A stretch of 64,000 nucleotides of DNA from Verrucomicrobiaceae bacterium (GTDB taxonomy: Bacteria; Verrucomicrobiota; Verrucomicrobiia; Verrucomicrobiales; Akkermansiaceae): NCBI GenBank assembly GCA_027491155.1, contig JAIXWR010000012.1, forward strand, positions 186,001-250,000, written 5' to 3'. Made by a program: the position numbers and the translations under genes. A model generated the notes under the pieces. That model had not been told where the DNA came from. It ran no database searches and worked only from the letters and a program-made list of their open reading frames with translations. Position 1 is the first letter of the stretch; every line of letters starts with the position of its first letter. Below, one piece after another: positions 1-10,883 of the stretch.

Positions 1-2276
1 ACGTCCGGCTGCACCGGCTGCGAGAGGTCGGGCGAGGCGTAGTCCCCGCGGGTCAGCACGTGGAATTGCCTCGGATACTTCGTCTCCTCCATGCACATGA
101 TCAGGGGAATGTGATCGAGGTAATCGTCATAGAGTGACTTGCGCGCGGCGGTCACCGCGGCCCGCGCGGCGGCCATTTCGGGATCGACGTGGGTCAGGTA
201 GTACTCGCGGACCAGGCCTTTCGCCGCGGCATCGCCGGTCTTCGCGGCCTGGAACGTGGCATCGAGCGGCGCCCCGGCCAGGTCCGCGACTTCCGCCGGC
301 GTGAGCGGATGGCGGAAGATCGCCAGGTCGTCGATTTTCCCCTGGGCGAAGCCGCGGTCGTCACGCGGCCGGGCACCGACTCGGAAAACGTCGGCCACGA
401 TTTTCTTGTCGAGGTGATCCCTCAGGTGCGAAGTCGCGGCCGGCTTGCCGTCGAAGTACATCTTCAGGCCGTCCGCCCGCGAAGTGCCGTCGTAGGTGAC
501 GGTGACCTGAACCCAATTGCCCACCGGGAAAGGCTCGGTGGTCTCGATCGATGCCGCGCAACCGGGCCACAGGTGGATGCAGCTCCAGCGCAGCTTGCCT
601 TTCTCCAACAGCAGCTCGAAGCCCGAGGCGTCGGCCGCCTGCGAGTACATGCCCGGACCGCTGTGGAGGATGACCGCGCGCTCCTTCGGATCCGGGCAGA
701 AGATGCGCAGCGTGATCGAAAGCGGATCGTGGCGGGTGATGCCCGCGACACCGTCGAGCTGCATCACCGTGTCGCCGTCGAACTGCACCGCTTGGCCGGA
801 GACGCCGGGCACGGAGGACAAGCTTCCGCCGGAGACCGAGGCCGGCTTGCCTTCCGGCACCCCGTTGGCGACGGGATTGTCGTCCATCGGATAGCGGGCG
901 AGCGCCGGGGAGATCGCGAGATTCGGCGTGGCCGCCAGCCAGGCTTCGAAGGCGGCTTCACGGGTGGCCGGCAGACCGGCGTGATGCTTTTCCGCGGCCT
1001 CCAGCGCGGCCCGGCGCTTGGCGACTTCCGCCGGATGATGCGGCTGCATCAGGTGCATCGACGGCTCCGGCGCGGTGGTGTGGATCGAGTACGGATAGAG
1101 CCCGGATTCATCGATCTGCCCGAACATCGACGCCATGCTGAAATACTCGCGCTGCGAGATCGGGTCGTATTTGTGATCGTGGCACTTCGAGCACTCCATG
1201 GTCAGCCCGAGGAAGGCGGTGCCGTAGGTGTGGACGCGGTCCGAGACATACTCCTGGCGGAACTCCGCCTCGATCGAGCCCCCCTCCTCGGTCTGGCGGT
1301 GGAGGCGGTTGAAGGCCGTGGCGAGCCGTTGCTCCTGCGTCGCCTCCGGCAAGAGGTCGCCGGCGATCTGCCAGGTCGCGAACTGGTCGAAGGGCAGGTT
1401 GTCGTTGAAGGCCTTGATCACCCAGTCGCGCCACGGCCAGACGAAGCAGGGCTTGTCACTCTGGTAGCCGTAGGTGTCGGCGTAGCGGGCGAGATCGAGC
1501 CAGTCCTGCGCCATCCGCTCGCCGTAGCGGGGCGAGGCGAGCAAGGCGTCGACCTGCTTCTCATAGGCATCGGGCGACTCGTCCTTCAAAAAAGCCTCCA
1601 TCTGCTCCGGCGAAGGCGGCAGGCCGGTCAAGGTCAGCGCCACGCGGCGCAACAGGGTCGCGCGGTCGGCCTCGGGATTCGGAGCCAGCTTTCCGGCTTC
1701 CATTTTCGCCAGCACGAAGCGGTCGATCTCATCGCGGCACCATGCGGCGTCTTTCACCGCGGGAGCTTCGTGCTTCTCCGGTGCCACGAAGGCCCAGTGC
1801 GGCTGGTACTCGGCACCCTGCTCGATCCATTTCTCAAGGATGAGCCGCTCGGTCTCGCTTAGCGGGCGGTCGAGCTTCGGCGGCGGCATGATCTCGTCCG
1901 GATCGTGATGCCGCATCCGGGCCACCATCTCGCTGGCGGAAACATCGCCGGGCACGATCGCCCGATTGCCGCTCTCCAGCTTCGCCGTGGCACCTTCGAA
2001 AGTATCAAGGCGCAACCCGGCCTCGCGGCCCTTGTTGGCATCCGGCCCGTGGCACGCGAAGCAGCGGTCGGAAAGCACCGGCCGCACGTCGCGGTTAAAA
2101 TCGATCTTCTCGGGAATGACGGCGCTTTCCGCCTCGTCCACCGGATCGGCGGACTCCACCTGCACCACCGGCTTGCCGGCCTCGCGGCACTGGCAAAGCG
2201 CAAGCGACGCGACGGCGGCCAGCCAGGGCGCGGCGCTCGATTTCATCCAGGACGGGATCGGTCGGGAAAACTCCAT
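1..2276 (-). CDS. PSCyt1/DUF1549/LamG secreted protein, 3' end cut by window
   Basis: This is a large secreted protein of the planctomycete/verrucomicrobial type that combines a cytochrome-c-like domain with DUF1549. The frame is open from 2276 down to base 1, so the C-terminus (normally DUF1553) lies outside the window. A hydrophobic N-terminal signal ends in LALCQC near residues 24-30. A haem-type CFACH motif (about residues 72-76) starts the Planctomycete cytochrome C domain. DUF1549 follows (about 180-390) and contains CSKCHDHK. A LamG/ConA-like domain lies at about 470-640. In this family such proteins are thought to act in periplasmic degradation of complex polysaccharides, often beside sulfatases; that role is inferred here. 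ATG at 2246 (MKSSAAPW) is an alternative start that gives a more standard signal peptide. Confidence 0.85.
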   Translation of the reverse strand, partial: MEFSRPIPSWMKSSAAPWLAAVASLALCQCREAGKPVVQVESADPVDEAESAVIPEKIDFNRDVRPVLSDRCFACHGPDANKGREAGLRLDTFEGATAKLESGNRAIVPGDVSASEMVARMRHHDPDEIMPPPKLDRPLSETERLILEKWIEQGAEYQPHWAFVAPEKHEAPAVKDAAWCRDEIDRFVLAKMEAGKLAPNPEADRATLLRRVALTLTGLPPSPEQMEAFLKDESPDAYEKQVDALLASPRYGERMAQDWLDLARYADTYGYQSDKPCFVWPWRDWVIKAFNDNLPFDQFATWQIAGDLLPEATQEQRLATAFNRLHRQTEEGGSIEAEFRQEYVSDRVHTYGTAFLGLTMECSKCHDHKYDPISQREYFSMASMFGQIDESGLYPYSIHTTAPEPSMHLMQPHHPAEVAKRRAALEAAEKHHAGLPATREAAFEAWLAATPNLAISPALARYPMDDNPVANGVPEGKPASVSGGSLSSVPGVSGQAVQFDGDTVMQLDGVAGITRHDPLSITLRIFCPDPKERAVILHSGPGMYSQAADASGFELLLEKGKLRWSCIHLWPGCAASIETTEPFPVGNWVQVTVTYDGTSRADGLKMYFDGKPAATSHLRDHLDKKIVADVFRVGARPRDDRGFAQGKIDDLAIFRHPLTPAEVADLAGAPLDATFQAAKTGDAAAKGLVREYYLTHVDPEMAAARAAVTAARKSLYDDYLDHIPLIMCMEETKYPRQFHVLTRGDYASPDLSQPVQPD

Positions 2277-2535
2277 CGGGTGCCGCTACGGAAGCACCTA
2301 TCCGGACTTGTCGCAACCCGACAGAAAATGGCATGTCCCCGGGCAATTCGCCCGAACTGCAAACGAGGTTGCTCCAGCAAACTTGGCTTGTCTTGCGACG
2401 GACCGGCAACCCAAGCGGCTTGGATCGCGCTTTCGATCAGAAGGCAAAAATCTCCATGATCCGGCCTCAAGATCCGCCGAAAGGATGCGAATTCAAGCAT
2501 CGCTCCCGGCCGCATTCCGTGGTCCATTGTCCCGG

Positions 2536-3123
2536 ATGACCCTCGCGAGCAAGATCACGCTCGGCCGCATCGCCCTGGTGCCGGTCTTTGCCGTGTACGT
2601 GGCCCGCTACGGCATGAGCGTCGCCCACGGCCAGCCGCAGGAGTCGCTGCGCTGGACCGCGCTCGCCTTGTTCATCGTCGCCTCCGCCACCGATGGCGTC
2701 GACGGCTGGATCGCCCGCCATTGGAACCAGAAGTCGAAGTTCGGGGCCTTCATCGATCCCCTCGCGGACAAATTCCTCCTCATCACCGCCATCGTTTTCC
2801 TCAGCGCCTTCCCCTGGGGCAGCGGCGACTGGCGGATGCCGCCCTGGTTCGCCTGGCTGGTCATCACCCGCGACTCGCTGATCGTGCTCGGCATCATCCT
2901 CGTCAAACGCGGTGCCCGCGAAGTCCACTACTCCCCGCACTGGACCGGCAAGGTCTGCACCGTCACCCAGATGATCGCCATCGGCTGGGTCATGCTGAAA
3001 GTCGACCTCCTCCCGCCGCTCTACCCTTGCCTGCTCGCCGCGCTGTTCACGCTGTGGTCGGCGGTGAATTACTACCTCGAGGCAAGGCGGCAGCTCCACG
3101 CGCGGCCCGCCGGCCAGCGGTAA
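2536..3123 (+). CDS. pgsA: CDP-diacylglycerol--glycerol-3-phosphate 3-phosphatidyltransferase
   Basis: This membrane enzyme makes phosphatidylglycerophosphate, the committed step to phosphatidylglycerol and cardiolipin. The protein has 195 residues, the usual length. It carries the CDP-alcohol phosphotransferase signature DGWIAR-x8-G-x3-D-x3-D around residues 56-80, and several hydrophobic segments follow. The start ATG at 2536 gives MTLASKITLGRIALVP, a typical PgsA N-terminus, although the frame is open further upstream. Its stop lies 41 nt before der, so the two are probably cotranscribed. Confidence 0.93.
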   Translation: MTLASKITLGRIALVPVFAVYVARYGMSVAHGQPQESLRWTALALFIVASATDGVDGWIARHWNQKSKFGAFIDPLADKFLLITAIVFLSAFPWGSGDWRMPPWFAWLVITRDSLIVLGIILVKRGAREVHYSPHWTGKVCTVTQMIAIGWVMLKVDLLPPLYPCLLAALFTLWSAVNYYLEARRQLHARPAGQR

Positions 3124-3164
3124 TGCCCTTGCTACGCGGGGATTGCTGCCCTAATGCCCTACGC

Positions 3165-4586
<1,422 letters not shown>

Positions 4587-4613
4587 GCGTTGAAGGGCGG
4601 AGCCCCGTGGACT

Positions 4614-4655
4614 GCGGCAGCCTGCTGCCGCTTTCAGCCGCCAGCCTGCTGGCGG
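4614..4655. repeat. Two tandem short palindromes (REP-like)
   Basis: Two perfect hairpins stand side by side between der and the ABC ATPase. Positions 4614-4631 have 8-nt arms around CT, and 4638-4655 also have 8-nt arms around CT (CCGCCAGC/GCTGGCGG). Compact palindromes with 2-4-nt loops recur in this window (15892, 23545, 41809). They resemble REP elements; no transposase is nearby and no transcriptional role is evident. Confidence 0.7.
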
Positions 4656-4743
4656 TTCGGGTCCCGACCTTGGCACCGAATCCGCTCCCCGGAAAAATCC
4701 GTGTCATTCCACGGCCATCCGTGGTTTGAATCTTCCCAGCGCC

Positions 4744-5721
4744 ATGCCCCTGCTCGACGTCCGCAATCTCACCACCCGCTTCCACACCCGCAACGGCATC
4801 GTCCACGCGGTGGAAGACGTTTCGTTCTCCGTCGCCGCCGGACAGACGCTCGGGATCGTCGGGGAGTCCGGCTCGGGGAAATCGGTGACCTGCTACTCGC
4901 TGCTCGGCCTGATCCCGATGCCTCCCGGCCGGATCCACGCCGGGACCGCGATGTTTGACGGTGTCGATCTGCTGAAGGCCTCCGAGAAGCAGCTCCGCAA
5001 GATCCGGGGGAAGCGGATCTCGATGATTTTCCAGGATCCGATGACCTCGCTGAATCCCTACCTGCGGGTCGCCGACCAGTTGGTCGAGCCGCTGGAGATC
5101 CACGAGGGCGTCACCGGCACCAAGGCCCTCGACCGGGCGATCGAAGCGCTGGCTGAGGTCGGCATCCCCGATCCCGAAAAGCGGATCCAGGCCTACCCGC
5201 ACGAGTTTTCCGGCGGCATGCGGCAGCGCGTGATGATCGCGATGGCGCTGATCACCCGCCCCGAGTTGCTGATCTGCGACGAGCCGACCACCGCGCTCGA
5301 CGTCACCGTGCAGAAGCAGGTGCTCGATCTGATCCGCGACCGCCAGCAGAAGCTCGGCACCGCGGTGATCTTCATCACCCACGACCTCGCGGTGGTGTCG
5401 GAAGTCTGCGACACGGTGAACGTGATGTATGCCGGCCGGATCGTCGAAAGCGCGCCGAAGGCCGAGCTGTTCCGCCATCCGCTGCACGCCTACACCCGTT
5501 CCCTGCTCAAGAGCATCCCGGCGATCCAGAAGAAGGGCGAGGACCTCTACACCATCCCCGGCCTGCCGCCGAACCTCTCGAATCCGCCCGTGGGTTGCGC
5601 CTTCAAGCCGCGGAATACCCTCGGAAATGCCGACCTCTGCCTGACCGACCGCCGGCCGCAGTTGGCGGACCAGGGGAGCGCGCATTTCGTGCAGGATTGC
5701 CCGGGGTGTTTGGCGAAGTAG
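4744..5721 (+). CDS. Oligopeptide/dipeptide ABC transporter ATP-binding protein (OppD/DppD type)
   Basis: This is the cytoplasmic ATPase subunit of a peptide/nickel-class ABC importer. The 325-residue protein has Walker A GESGSGKS (about residue 40), a Q-loop in [10 protein letters not shown], the signature FSGGMRQRV, Walker [13 protein letters not shown], the switch His in [10 protein letters not shown], and the C-terminal oligopeptide-type extension ending GCAFKPR. ATG at 4744 gives [13 protein letters not shown]; a TTG six codons upstream is less likely. No permease, binding protein or OppF partner is adjacent, so it is an orphan here. Its partners may lie elsewhere in the genome. Confidence 0.9.
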   Translation: MPLLDVRNLTTRFHTRNGIVHAVEDVSFSVAAGQTLGIVGESGSGKSVTCYSLLGLIPMPPGRIHAGTAMFDGVDLLKASEKQLRKIRGKRISMIFQDPMTSLNPYLRVADQLVEPLEIHEGVTGTKALDRAIEALAEVGIPDPEKRIQAYPHEFSGGMRQRVMIAMALITRPELLICDEPTTALDVTVQKQVLDLIRDRQQKLGTAVIFITHDLAVVSEVCDTVNVMYAGRIVESAPKAELFRHPLHAYTRSLLKSIPAIQKKGEDLYTIPGLPPNLSNPPVGCAFKPRNTLGNADLCLTDRRPQLADQGSAHFVQDCPGCLAK

Positions 5722-5810
5722 GCCGACTTTGACGCATGGGAGCGCGGAGCCCGGTAATGGCGCGGCATGCCAGATCGCCCCGCCGGCATCCACCGCTCCC
5801 GCGTTCCAAC

Positions 5811-6028
5811 GGGACTCCGTAACGAAGCCCAGGGTTGCGAGGAACGAGCTACCCTGGGTCGCTGCGACCGCCCTTGTGCTACGCCAAAGGCGTTGCGTCG
5901 CTTCGGTCCTCGGCGGCTCGCGGCACCAACCCGTCCGCAACCTCGTTGAGGTAGGTCATGGGGCGGGGCTTTTACCCAGGGTAGCGCCTCCTTCGTCGGC
6001 GCAACCCCGGGCTTTGTTGCGGAGTCCC
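5811..6028. repeat. Intergenic element with long imperfect terminal inverted repeats
   Basis: Positions 5811-5839 and 6000-6028 are inverted copies that differ at only three of 29 positions. A further exact 12-nt inverted pair (GCTACCCTGGGT) lies just inside, so each arm extends to about 50 nt. The whole is 218 bp with no convincing gene, and looks like a MITE or REP-type element. Copies elsewhere in the genome would be expected. Confidence 0.7.
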
Positions 6029-6146
6029 TTCGGGACATGAAACCACAGAATGCGGAGTCCAGTCGGAACACGGAGCCACCGAATGCGGAGTCCCGCCGGG
6101 ACACGAAGCCACAGAGGTATGGAGTCCCGTCGGGACTTTGATCCGC
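6016..6146. repeat. Four imperfect 33-nt tandem repeats
   Basis: Four units of about 33 nt begin near 6016, 6050, 6083 and 6117. Each contains GGAGTCC-n3-GG(G/A)AC and a tail resembling GAAGCCACAGA. The first unit overlaps the right arm of the preceding inverted-repeat element. They lie in the gap downstream of both the ABC ATPase and dnaN. No reading frame through them looks coding. Confidence 0.7.
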
Positions 6147-6147
6147 G

Positions 6148-6184
6148 AAAAAGCCCGCCTTCCTGTCGGAAGAGCGGGCTTTGA
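6148..6184 (-). terminator. Intrinsic terminator of dnaN
   Basis: The stem AAAGCCCGC (6150-6158) pairs with GCGGGCTTT (6174-6182), and inner pairing CTTCC/GGAAG strengthens it. Read on the minus strand, the hairpin is followed by a T run, 25 nt after the dnaN stop codon. Confidence 0.8.
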
Positions 6185-6206
6185 AATTCGTTAGCCTTTC
6201 AGCCGC

Positions 6207-7304
6207 TCAGCCCGTCACGCGCATCGGCATGATGACGTAGAGGAAGCTGCCGTCGATCCGCACCACGCCGGGGCTCATCTCGTCGATGAGGTCGAGGTAG
6301 ACGGTGTCGCTTTCGAGGTTCCGCAGCGGGGCCATCAGGAACTCGGGGTTGAAGGCGATCTGCATCGGCTTGCCGCTGTAGGCGACTTCCATCGTCTCAC
6401 GGGCTTCACCGACATCCGGCGAATTCGCGGTGACTTCGACCGTGTTGGAACCGAAGACCAGCTTCACCGAGTTCGACTTGTCGGAGGACAGCAGCGAGAC
6501 GCGGCGGACGGTCTCGAACATCGCCTCGCGCGGCAGTTCGACGCGCTCGGTCGAGTCGCCCGGGATGACCTGGCGGTAATTCGGGTAGTTGCCTTCGATC
6601 AGCTTGCTGATGAGAAGGTGATCGCCGATGGAGAAGGAAATCTGGCTGTCGGAGAGGCGGATCAGCACCTCGCCCGCATCGCCGAGCAGGCGCATCAGCT
6701 CCTGCACCGCCTTGGTCGGCACGATCACGTCGCACTCGTGGCTGGCGGGGAAATCGAGGTCGTTCTCGACCATCGCCAGGCGGCGGCCGTCGGTGGCGAC
6801 GAGCGTCAGCTTGCCCTCGCGGAACGAGGTGTAAATGCCGTTGAGCACGTAGCGGGTCTCGTCGGTGGAGATCGCGTAGGCGGTCTTCTTCAAGCCGTCG
6901 CGCAGCAGCGCCTGCGGCATGCGGAACTCCTTCGCGCCCTCGAAGTCCGGCAGCGGCGGGAAGTCGTCCTGACCGAGGCCGATGATCTTGAAGAACGACG
7001 GGCCGCTCTGGATGGAGGCCACGTTCTTGGAATCGACCGAAATCTCGACCTCGCTGGCGGGCAGTTCGCGGACGATGTTGACCAGCCGCTTGGCCGGCAG
7101 GGTGGTCGCGCCTTCCTTGTCGATCTTCGCCTCGACCGAGCCGGTGATCCCGACGTCGAGGTCGGTGGTGGTGAAGGTCAGGCGGCCGTTTTTCGCCACG
7201 AGGAGCACGTTGGAAAGGATGGGCAGGGTCGTGCGGGTGCTGACCACGTGCTGGACCTTCTGGAGCCCTTCAAGCAGGGCTTCTTTGGAAATGCTGAACT
7301 TCAT
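6207..7304 (-). CDS. dnaN: DNA polymerase III subunit beta (sliding clamp)
   Basis: This is the ring-shaped processivity clamp that tethers DNA polymerase III to DNA. It has 365 residues, the normal length, with the three-domain clamp pattern. It starts MKFSISKEALLEGLQ and ends with YVIMPMRVTG, a typical clamp C-terminus. The start ATG at 7304 was chosen because the frame upstream has only non-ATG starts and no clamp-like sequence. It follows dnaA in the same direction after 142 nt, the classical dnaA-dnaN order. No recF or gyrB follows. Confidence 0.96.
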   Translation of the reverse strand: MKFSISKEALLEGLQKVQHVVSTRTTLPILSNVLLVAKNGRLTFTTTDLDVGITGSVEAKIDKEGATTLPAKRLVNIVRELPASEVEISVDSKNVASIQSGPSFFKIIGLGQDDFPPLPDFEGAKEFRMPQALLRDGLKKTAYAISTDETRYVLNGIYTSFREGKLTLVATDGRRLAMVENDLDFPASHECDVIVPTKAVQELMRLLGDAGEVLIRLSDSQISFSIGDHLLISKLIEGNYPNYRQVIPGDSTERVELPREAMFETVRRVSLLSSDKSNSVKLVFGSNTVEVTANSPDVGEARETMEVAYSGKPMQIAFNPEFLMAPLRNLESDTVYLDLIDEMSPGVVRIDGSFLYVIMPMRVTG

Positions 7305-7446
7305 GGGGATGCGCGTCGGGGCGGGATCGGTTGGCGGATGCTCTCCGGAATCTCCGACCCTTGGCAAGCCAATCTATCGGGAATGCCAAGGAAGGCCGCC
7401 CTGTCCGGACGACCTCCCCGAATTTCAAAATTTCCCCCTCCCGGAC

Positions 7447-8865
7447 TCAGCGCCGGAGGGAGGCCTCGATGACCCCGACGGCATCGCGCACGGCGGGATC
7501 CAGCTCCATCTGGCTGGCGATCTTCTTGCAGGCGTGGATCACCGTCCCGTGGTCGCGCCCGCCGAAGGCCTCGCCGATTTCCATCAGCGAGCCCTTGGTC
7601 AGGGTGCGGCTCAGATACATCGCGATCTGGCGGGGGAAAGCGATGCTGGCCGGGCGGCGGCGGCTAGTCATGTCGGCCAGCCGCACGTCGAAATGCTCGG
7701 CCACCACCCGCTGGATCGCATCGATGGTCACCTGCTTCCCGGCTTCCTCGCGCAGCAGGTCGCGCAGCAGGTGCTCCACCCGCTCCTCGGTGATCTGCTC
7801 GCTGGCCAGCGAGGCGAAGGTGGCGACCCGCATCAGCGCGCCTTCGAGGCGGCGGACGTTGCTGCGGATGCGTTCGGCGAGGAAGCGGATGATGCCCTCG
7901 TCGACCTTCACCTTCCACTCGTCGCGCTTCTTGCCGAGGATCGCCAGGCGGGTCTCGAAGACCGGCGGCTGCAGCTCCACGGTCAGCCCGCATTCGAAGC
8001 GGGAAATCAGGCGCGGCTCGAGGTTCTTGATCTCGCTCGCCGGGCGGTCGCTGGTCAGCACGACCTGGCAGCGGCCGTCGAGCAGGGTGTTGAAGGTGTG
8101 GAAGAATTCCTCCTGCGAGCGCTCCTTGCCGCCGAGGAACTGGACGTCGTCGATCAGCATCACCTCGGCCGAGCGGTAGCGCTTGCGGAAGCGTTCCAGG
8201 TCGCCCTTGCGGACGGCGTCGATGAACTCGTTGGTGAACTTCTCGCAGGTCAGATAGACCACGCGGGAAGCCGGCACGCCGCGCAGCCATTCGTGGCCGA
8301 TGGCTTGCATCAGGTGGGTCTTGCCGAGGCCCGGTCCGCCGTGGATGAAGAGCGGGTTGTAGCCCGGTCCCTTGCGCTTGGCGACCGCCTCGCAGGCGGC
8401 GTGGGCGAACTGGCTGTTCGCACCGACGACGAAGGAATCGAAGGTGAACTGCGGGTTGATCCCCGCCGTCTTCAGGCGCTTCTCGAAGCTGACCTCGCAA
8501 GCCGCCAGAAGCGGCCTGGCCGGTTCCGCCGCGACCGGCGGCCGGGCGGTCGCGACCCCGTCCGCGTCTTGCGCGGCACCGTGGTCGACCACCAGCCGCA
8601 CGCCGCGGACTCCGTCGATGCTCTCGCTCACCGCGGAGGCGAGCTCGGGCAGGTAATTCGTTTCGATCCACACCTGGTGGATCTCGTTGGGCACCGCGAC
8701 CACCGCGCGGGAATCTTCCACCCCGACCAAGCGGGAGGTACGGAACCAGCGCTGGTAGGCATCCTTGCTCACCAGCCGTCCCAGAACCTCGCAGGCGGCC
8801 TCCCATTGGGCGGCTGCATCGTCGACGGCCACACCCGTCTCTTCCCCGAATTCCTCAAGATCCAT
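7447..8865 (-). CDS. dnaA: Chromosomal replication initiator protein DnaA
   Basis: DnaA binds origin boxes and melts DNA to start replication. The 472-residue protein has an N-terminal interaction domain, a variable linker (about 95-125), an AAA+ domain with Walker A GGPGLGKTH (175-183) and Walker B LIDDVQFL (about 236), and the C-terminal box-binding domain with GGRDHGTVIHACKKI. The alanine/acid-rich extension MDLEEFGEETGVAVDD precedes the usual start of domain I. Origin-like sequence lies upstream of it. Confidence 0.96.
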   Translation of the reverse strand: MDLEEFGEETGVAVDDAAAQWEAACEVLGRLVSKDAYQRWFRTSRLVGVEDSRAVVAVPNEIHQVWIETNYLPELASAVSESIDGVRGVRLVVDHGAAQDADGVATARPPVAAEPARPLLAACEVSFEKRLKTAGINPQFTFDSFVVGANSQFAHAACEAVAKRKGPGYNPLFIHGGPGLGKTHLMQAIGHEWLRGVPASRVVYLTCEKFTNEFIDAVRKGDLERFRKRYRSAEVMLIDDVQFLGGKERSQEEFFHTFNTLLDGRCQVVLTSDRPASEIKNLEPRLISRFECGLTVELQPPVFETRLAILGKKRDEWKVKVDEGIIRFLAERIRSNVRRLEGALMRVATFASLASEQITEERVEHLLRDLLREEAGKQVTIDAIQRVVAEHFDVRLADMTSRRRPASIAFPRQIAMYLSRTLTKGSLMEIGEAFGGRDHGTVIHACKKIASQMELDPAVRDAVGVIEASLRR

Positions 8866-9199
8866 GATTTTCGAATGTCTGACGTAAAAGGTTTTTGGCG
8901 ACTGCCGCGGAGGGATTCTCGTGCTTCCCTGAGCGGCGGAAGCGAGGGATAACCCCCGCCACCCACCCCGGGGATTCTTTTTTGGGGCCGTCTAACAGTC
9001 CGCCCCGGGCGCGCCCTTTTCCACAAGCGTTCCACGCTCCGGAAATTTAAAAACTTGACCCGAAATTTCATTAAACATCCCGAAGGAATCGCCTCCGGGC
9101 CGCCGCGCGAAAAGCCGCGGGGCGTTTGAAATCAAAGGTTTCGCCCCGCTCTCGATCCCGCGGAGCACCGGCCCTCCGGAACGCCGCGGCGGGCACTGT
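8866..9199. other. Gene-free region upstream of dnaA; possible oriC
   Basis: This 334-nt gap holds the dnaA promoter and may hold an origin. One sequence fits the relaxed DnaA box TTWTNCACA (TTTTCCACA, 9017-9025). A locally AT-rich stretch follows at 9040-9078 in otherwise GC-rich DNA. A cluster of boxes is not visible, so the origin call is tentative. Confidence 0.35.
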
Positions 9200-10807
9200 T
9201 CATTCGTCCCCCGGCAGTCCGGCCGCCTCGTCGCGACGGGATTGCTCCATCGTCGCCGCGGGCGTCGCGAAGCACAAGGCCACCGCCACGGTGACCAGCG
9301 TGCCGAGCGTCACCCGCCACGGAAAGGCCAGCACGAAGGGCTCGCCGAATCCGAGCGCCTGCTGGAGGCCGAAAGGATTGGAAAGGATGAACACCGCGAG
9401 AAATCCGCAGGCCATCGCGATCACGTTGCCGATGTCGTTGCCCCGCGATTTCGTCAGCACCGCCACGAGGAACACGCCGAGCAGCGAGCCGAAGGTGAAG
9501 CCCAGGATCCCGAGCACCAGGGGAATGATCTGCGCGCCGGGATCGTGCGCCATGTACCAGGCGGTGCCGAGGCCGACGAGGATGATGAACAGCGCGAACA
9601 AGGCGGTGCTCCAGCGCAGGATCCGCACCCGACGGACGTCGTCCAGATTCTCTTCGCCCACCCGGGGAAACACGAAGTCGCGGGCGAAGCTGGTGCCCAG
9701 CGCGTTGAGCGCGGTGCTCAGGGATCCCATCGCCGTCGCCAGCAAGCCGGCGATCACCAGGCCGCACATCCCGTGGGGCATCCGGGTGAGGATGAAGTGG
9801 GGGAACACCTCGCGCCCCGTGGCCGGCAAGGCCGGGTCCGGCATCGCCGCGTAGTAGGCCGAAAGCAGGATCCCGATGAAGATGAAGGCACCCACCACCG
9901 GGAAGTCCACCAGGCCGGAAAGGATCGTCGCGAAGGCGCTCTGCCGCCGGTTCTTCGCGGTCAGCATCCGCTGCACCGTGTCCTGGTCGATCCCGTGGGT
10001 CGCCATCGTCACGAAGGTGGATCCGATGATCGCCGCCCAGATCGTGTAGTCTTGGGTCAGCACGTTGTGAATCCACGGCCCGAATCCGTCCTCCGCCGGC
10101 TTGGCGAAGTTGAAGAAGGCGGGCTCCTTGACCTGATTCATCGCGGTCTCCCAACCGCCGGGAATCTCGCGCAGCAGGAACACGATCGTGAATCCCAGCG
10201 CCAGCACCAGCACGCCGACCTGGATGAAGTCGGTCCAGATCACCGCGCGGATCCCGCCGACAGCGGTGTAAACCGCCGTCGCCACGGTGATGGACACCAG
10301 CGCGATGGCGAAGATCCAGAACTTCTCCTGGTTGCTGACCGCCCCGCCTTTCCACAAGCCGTAGGCCAGCACCAGGATGATTGCGGACACGTAGAGCCGC
10401 GTCCCCATCGCCAGCACGCGGGTCACCAGGAAAGTCGCCGAGGCCACCACCCGCGTCACCGGACCGAAGCGCGTCCCGAGGAACTCGTAGAGGGACACCA
10501 CGCCGTGCCGGTAGAACACCGGGATGAACAGGTAGCTGACGATGATCCGCGCGAGCACCGTGCCGATCGCGAACTGGGCGTAGGTCCAGTTGTTCTTCAC
10601 GTAGCCCGATTCCGGGGCGCCCAGGAAGGTCGCGGCGCTGATCTCCGCGGCCAGGATCGACGTCAGGACCGCCCACCAGGGAGTCTGCCGGTCGCCGAGC
10701 GCGAATCCTTCCACCGACCCGCTCTTGGAGCGCTGCGAAAAGCCGATGGCGAAGATCACCGCGAAATAGGTCAGCAGCACCAGCCCGTCGATCCAGTAAT
10801 GTCCCAT
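9200..10807 (-). CDS. Sodium:solute symporter family (SSS) transporter
   Basis: This inner-membrane secondary transporter couples solute uptake to sodium. It has 535 residues and about 13-14 hydrophobic segments. Typical SSS features are the first helix after MGHYWIDGLVLLTYFAV, the loop FALGDRQTPWWAVLTSILA, the segment AEISAATFLGAPESGY, and the central ALNALGTSFARDF. The substrate cannot be told from sequence. ATG at 10807 matches the family N-terminus; the frame is open upstream but that part is not transporter-like. Confidence 0.9.
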   Translation of the reverse strand: MGHYWIDGLVLLTYFAVIFAIGFSQRSKSGSVEGFALGDRQTPWWAVLTSILAAEISAATFLGAPESGYVKNNWTYAQFAIGTVLARIIVSYLFIPVFYRHGVVSLYEFLGTRFGPVTRVVASATFLVTRVLAMGTRLYVSAIILVLAYGLWKGGAVSNQEKFWIFAIALVSITVATAVYTAVGGIRAVIWTDFIQVGVLVLALGFTIVFLLREIPGGWETAMNQVKEPAFFNFAKPAEDGFGPWIHNVLTQDYTIWAAIIGSTFVTMATHGIDQDTVQRMLTAKNRRQSAFATILSGLVDFPVVGAFIFIGILLSAYYAAMPDPALPATGREVFPHFILTRMPHGMCGLVIAGLLATAMGSLSTALNALGTSFARDFVFPRVGEENLDDVRRVRILRWSTALFALFIILVGLGTAWYMAHDPGAQIIPLVLGILGFTFGSLLGVFLVAVLTKSRGNDIGNVIAMACGFLAVFILSNPFGLQQALGFGEPFVLAFPWRVTLGTLVTVAVALCFATPAATMEQSRRDEAAGLPGDE

Positions 10808-10883
10808 GCCGGGCTCTAGCCGCCCGGCCCCCTGCCGTCGATGCCGCAATTGCCGCCGGGGGATTTTCGGGCTATCCCCCGCC

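Noticed and set aside
189-1862. 557-codon plus-strand open frame
   Set aside because: It lies antisense to the PSCyt1/DUF1549 gene, whose translation shows domain motifs; the plus-strand product is Arg/Gly-rich without motif. It is a high-GC shadow.
6982-8952. 656-codon plus-strand open frame over dnaN/dnaA
   Set aside because: It is antisense to two unmistakable replication genes; shadow.
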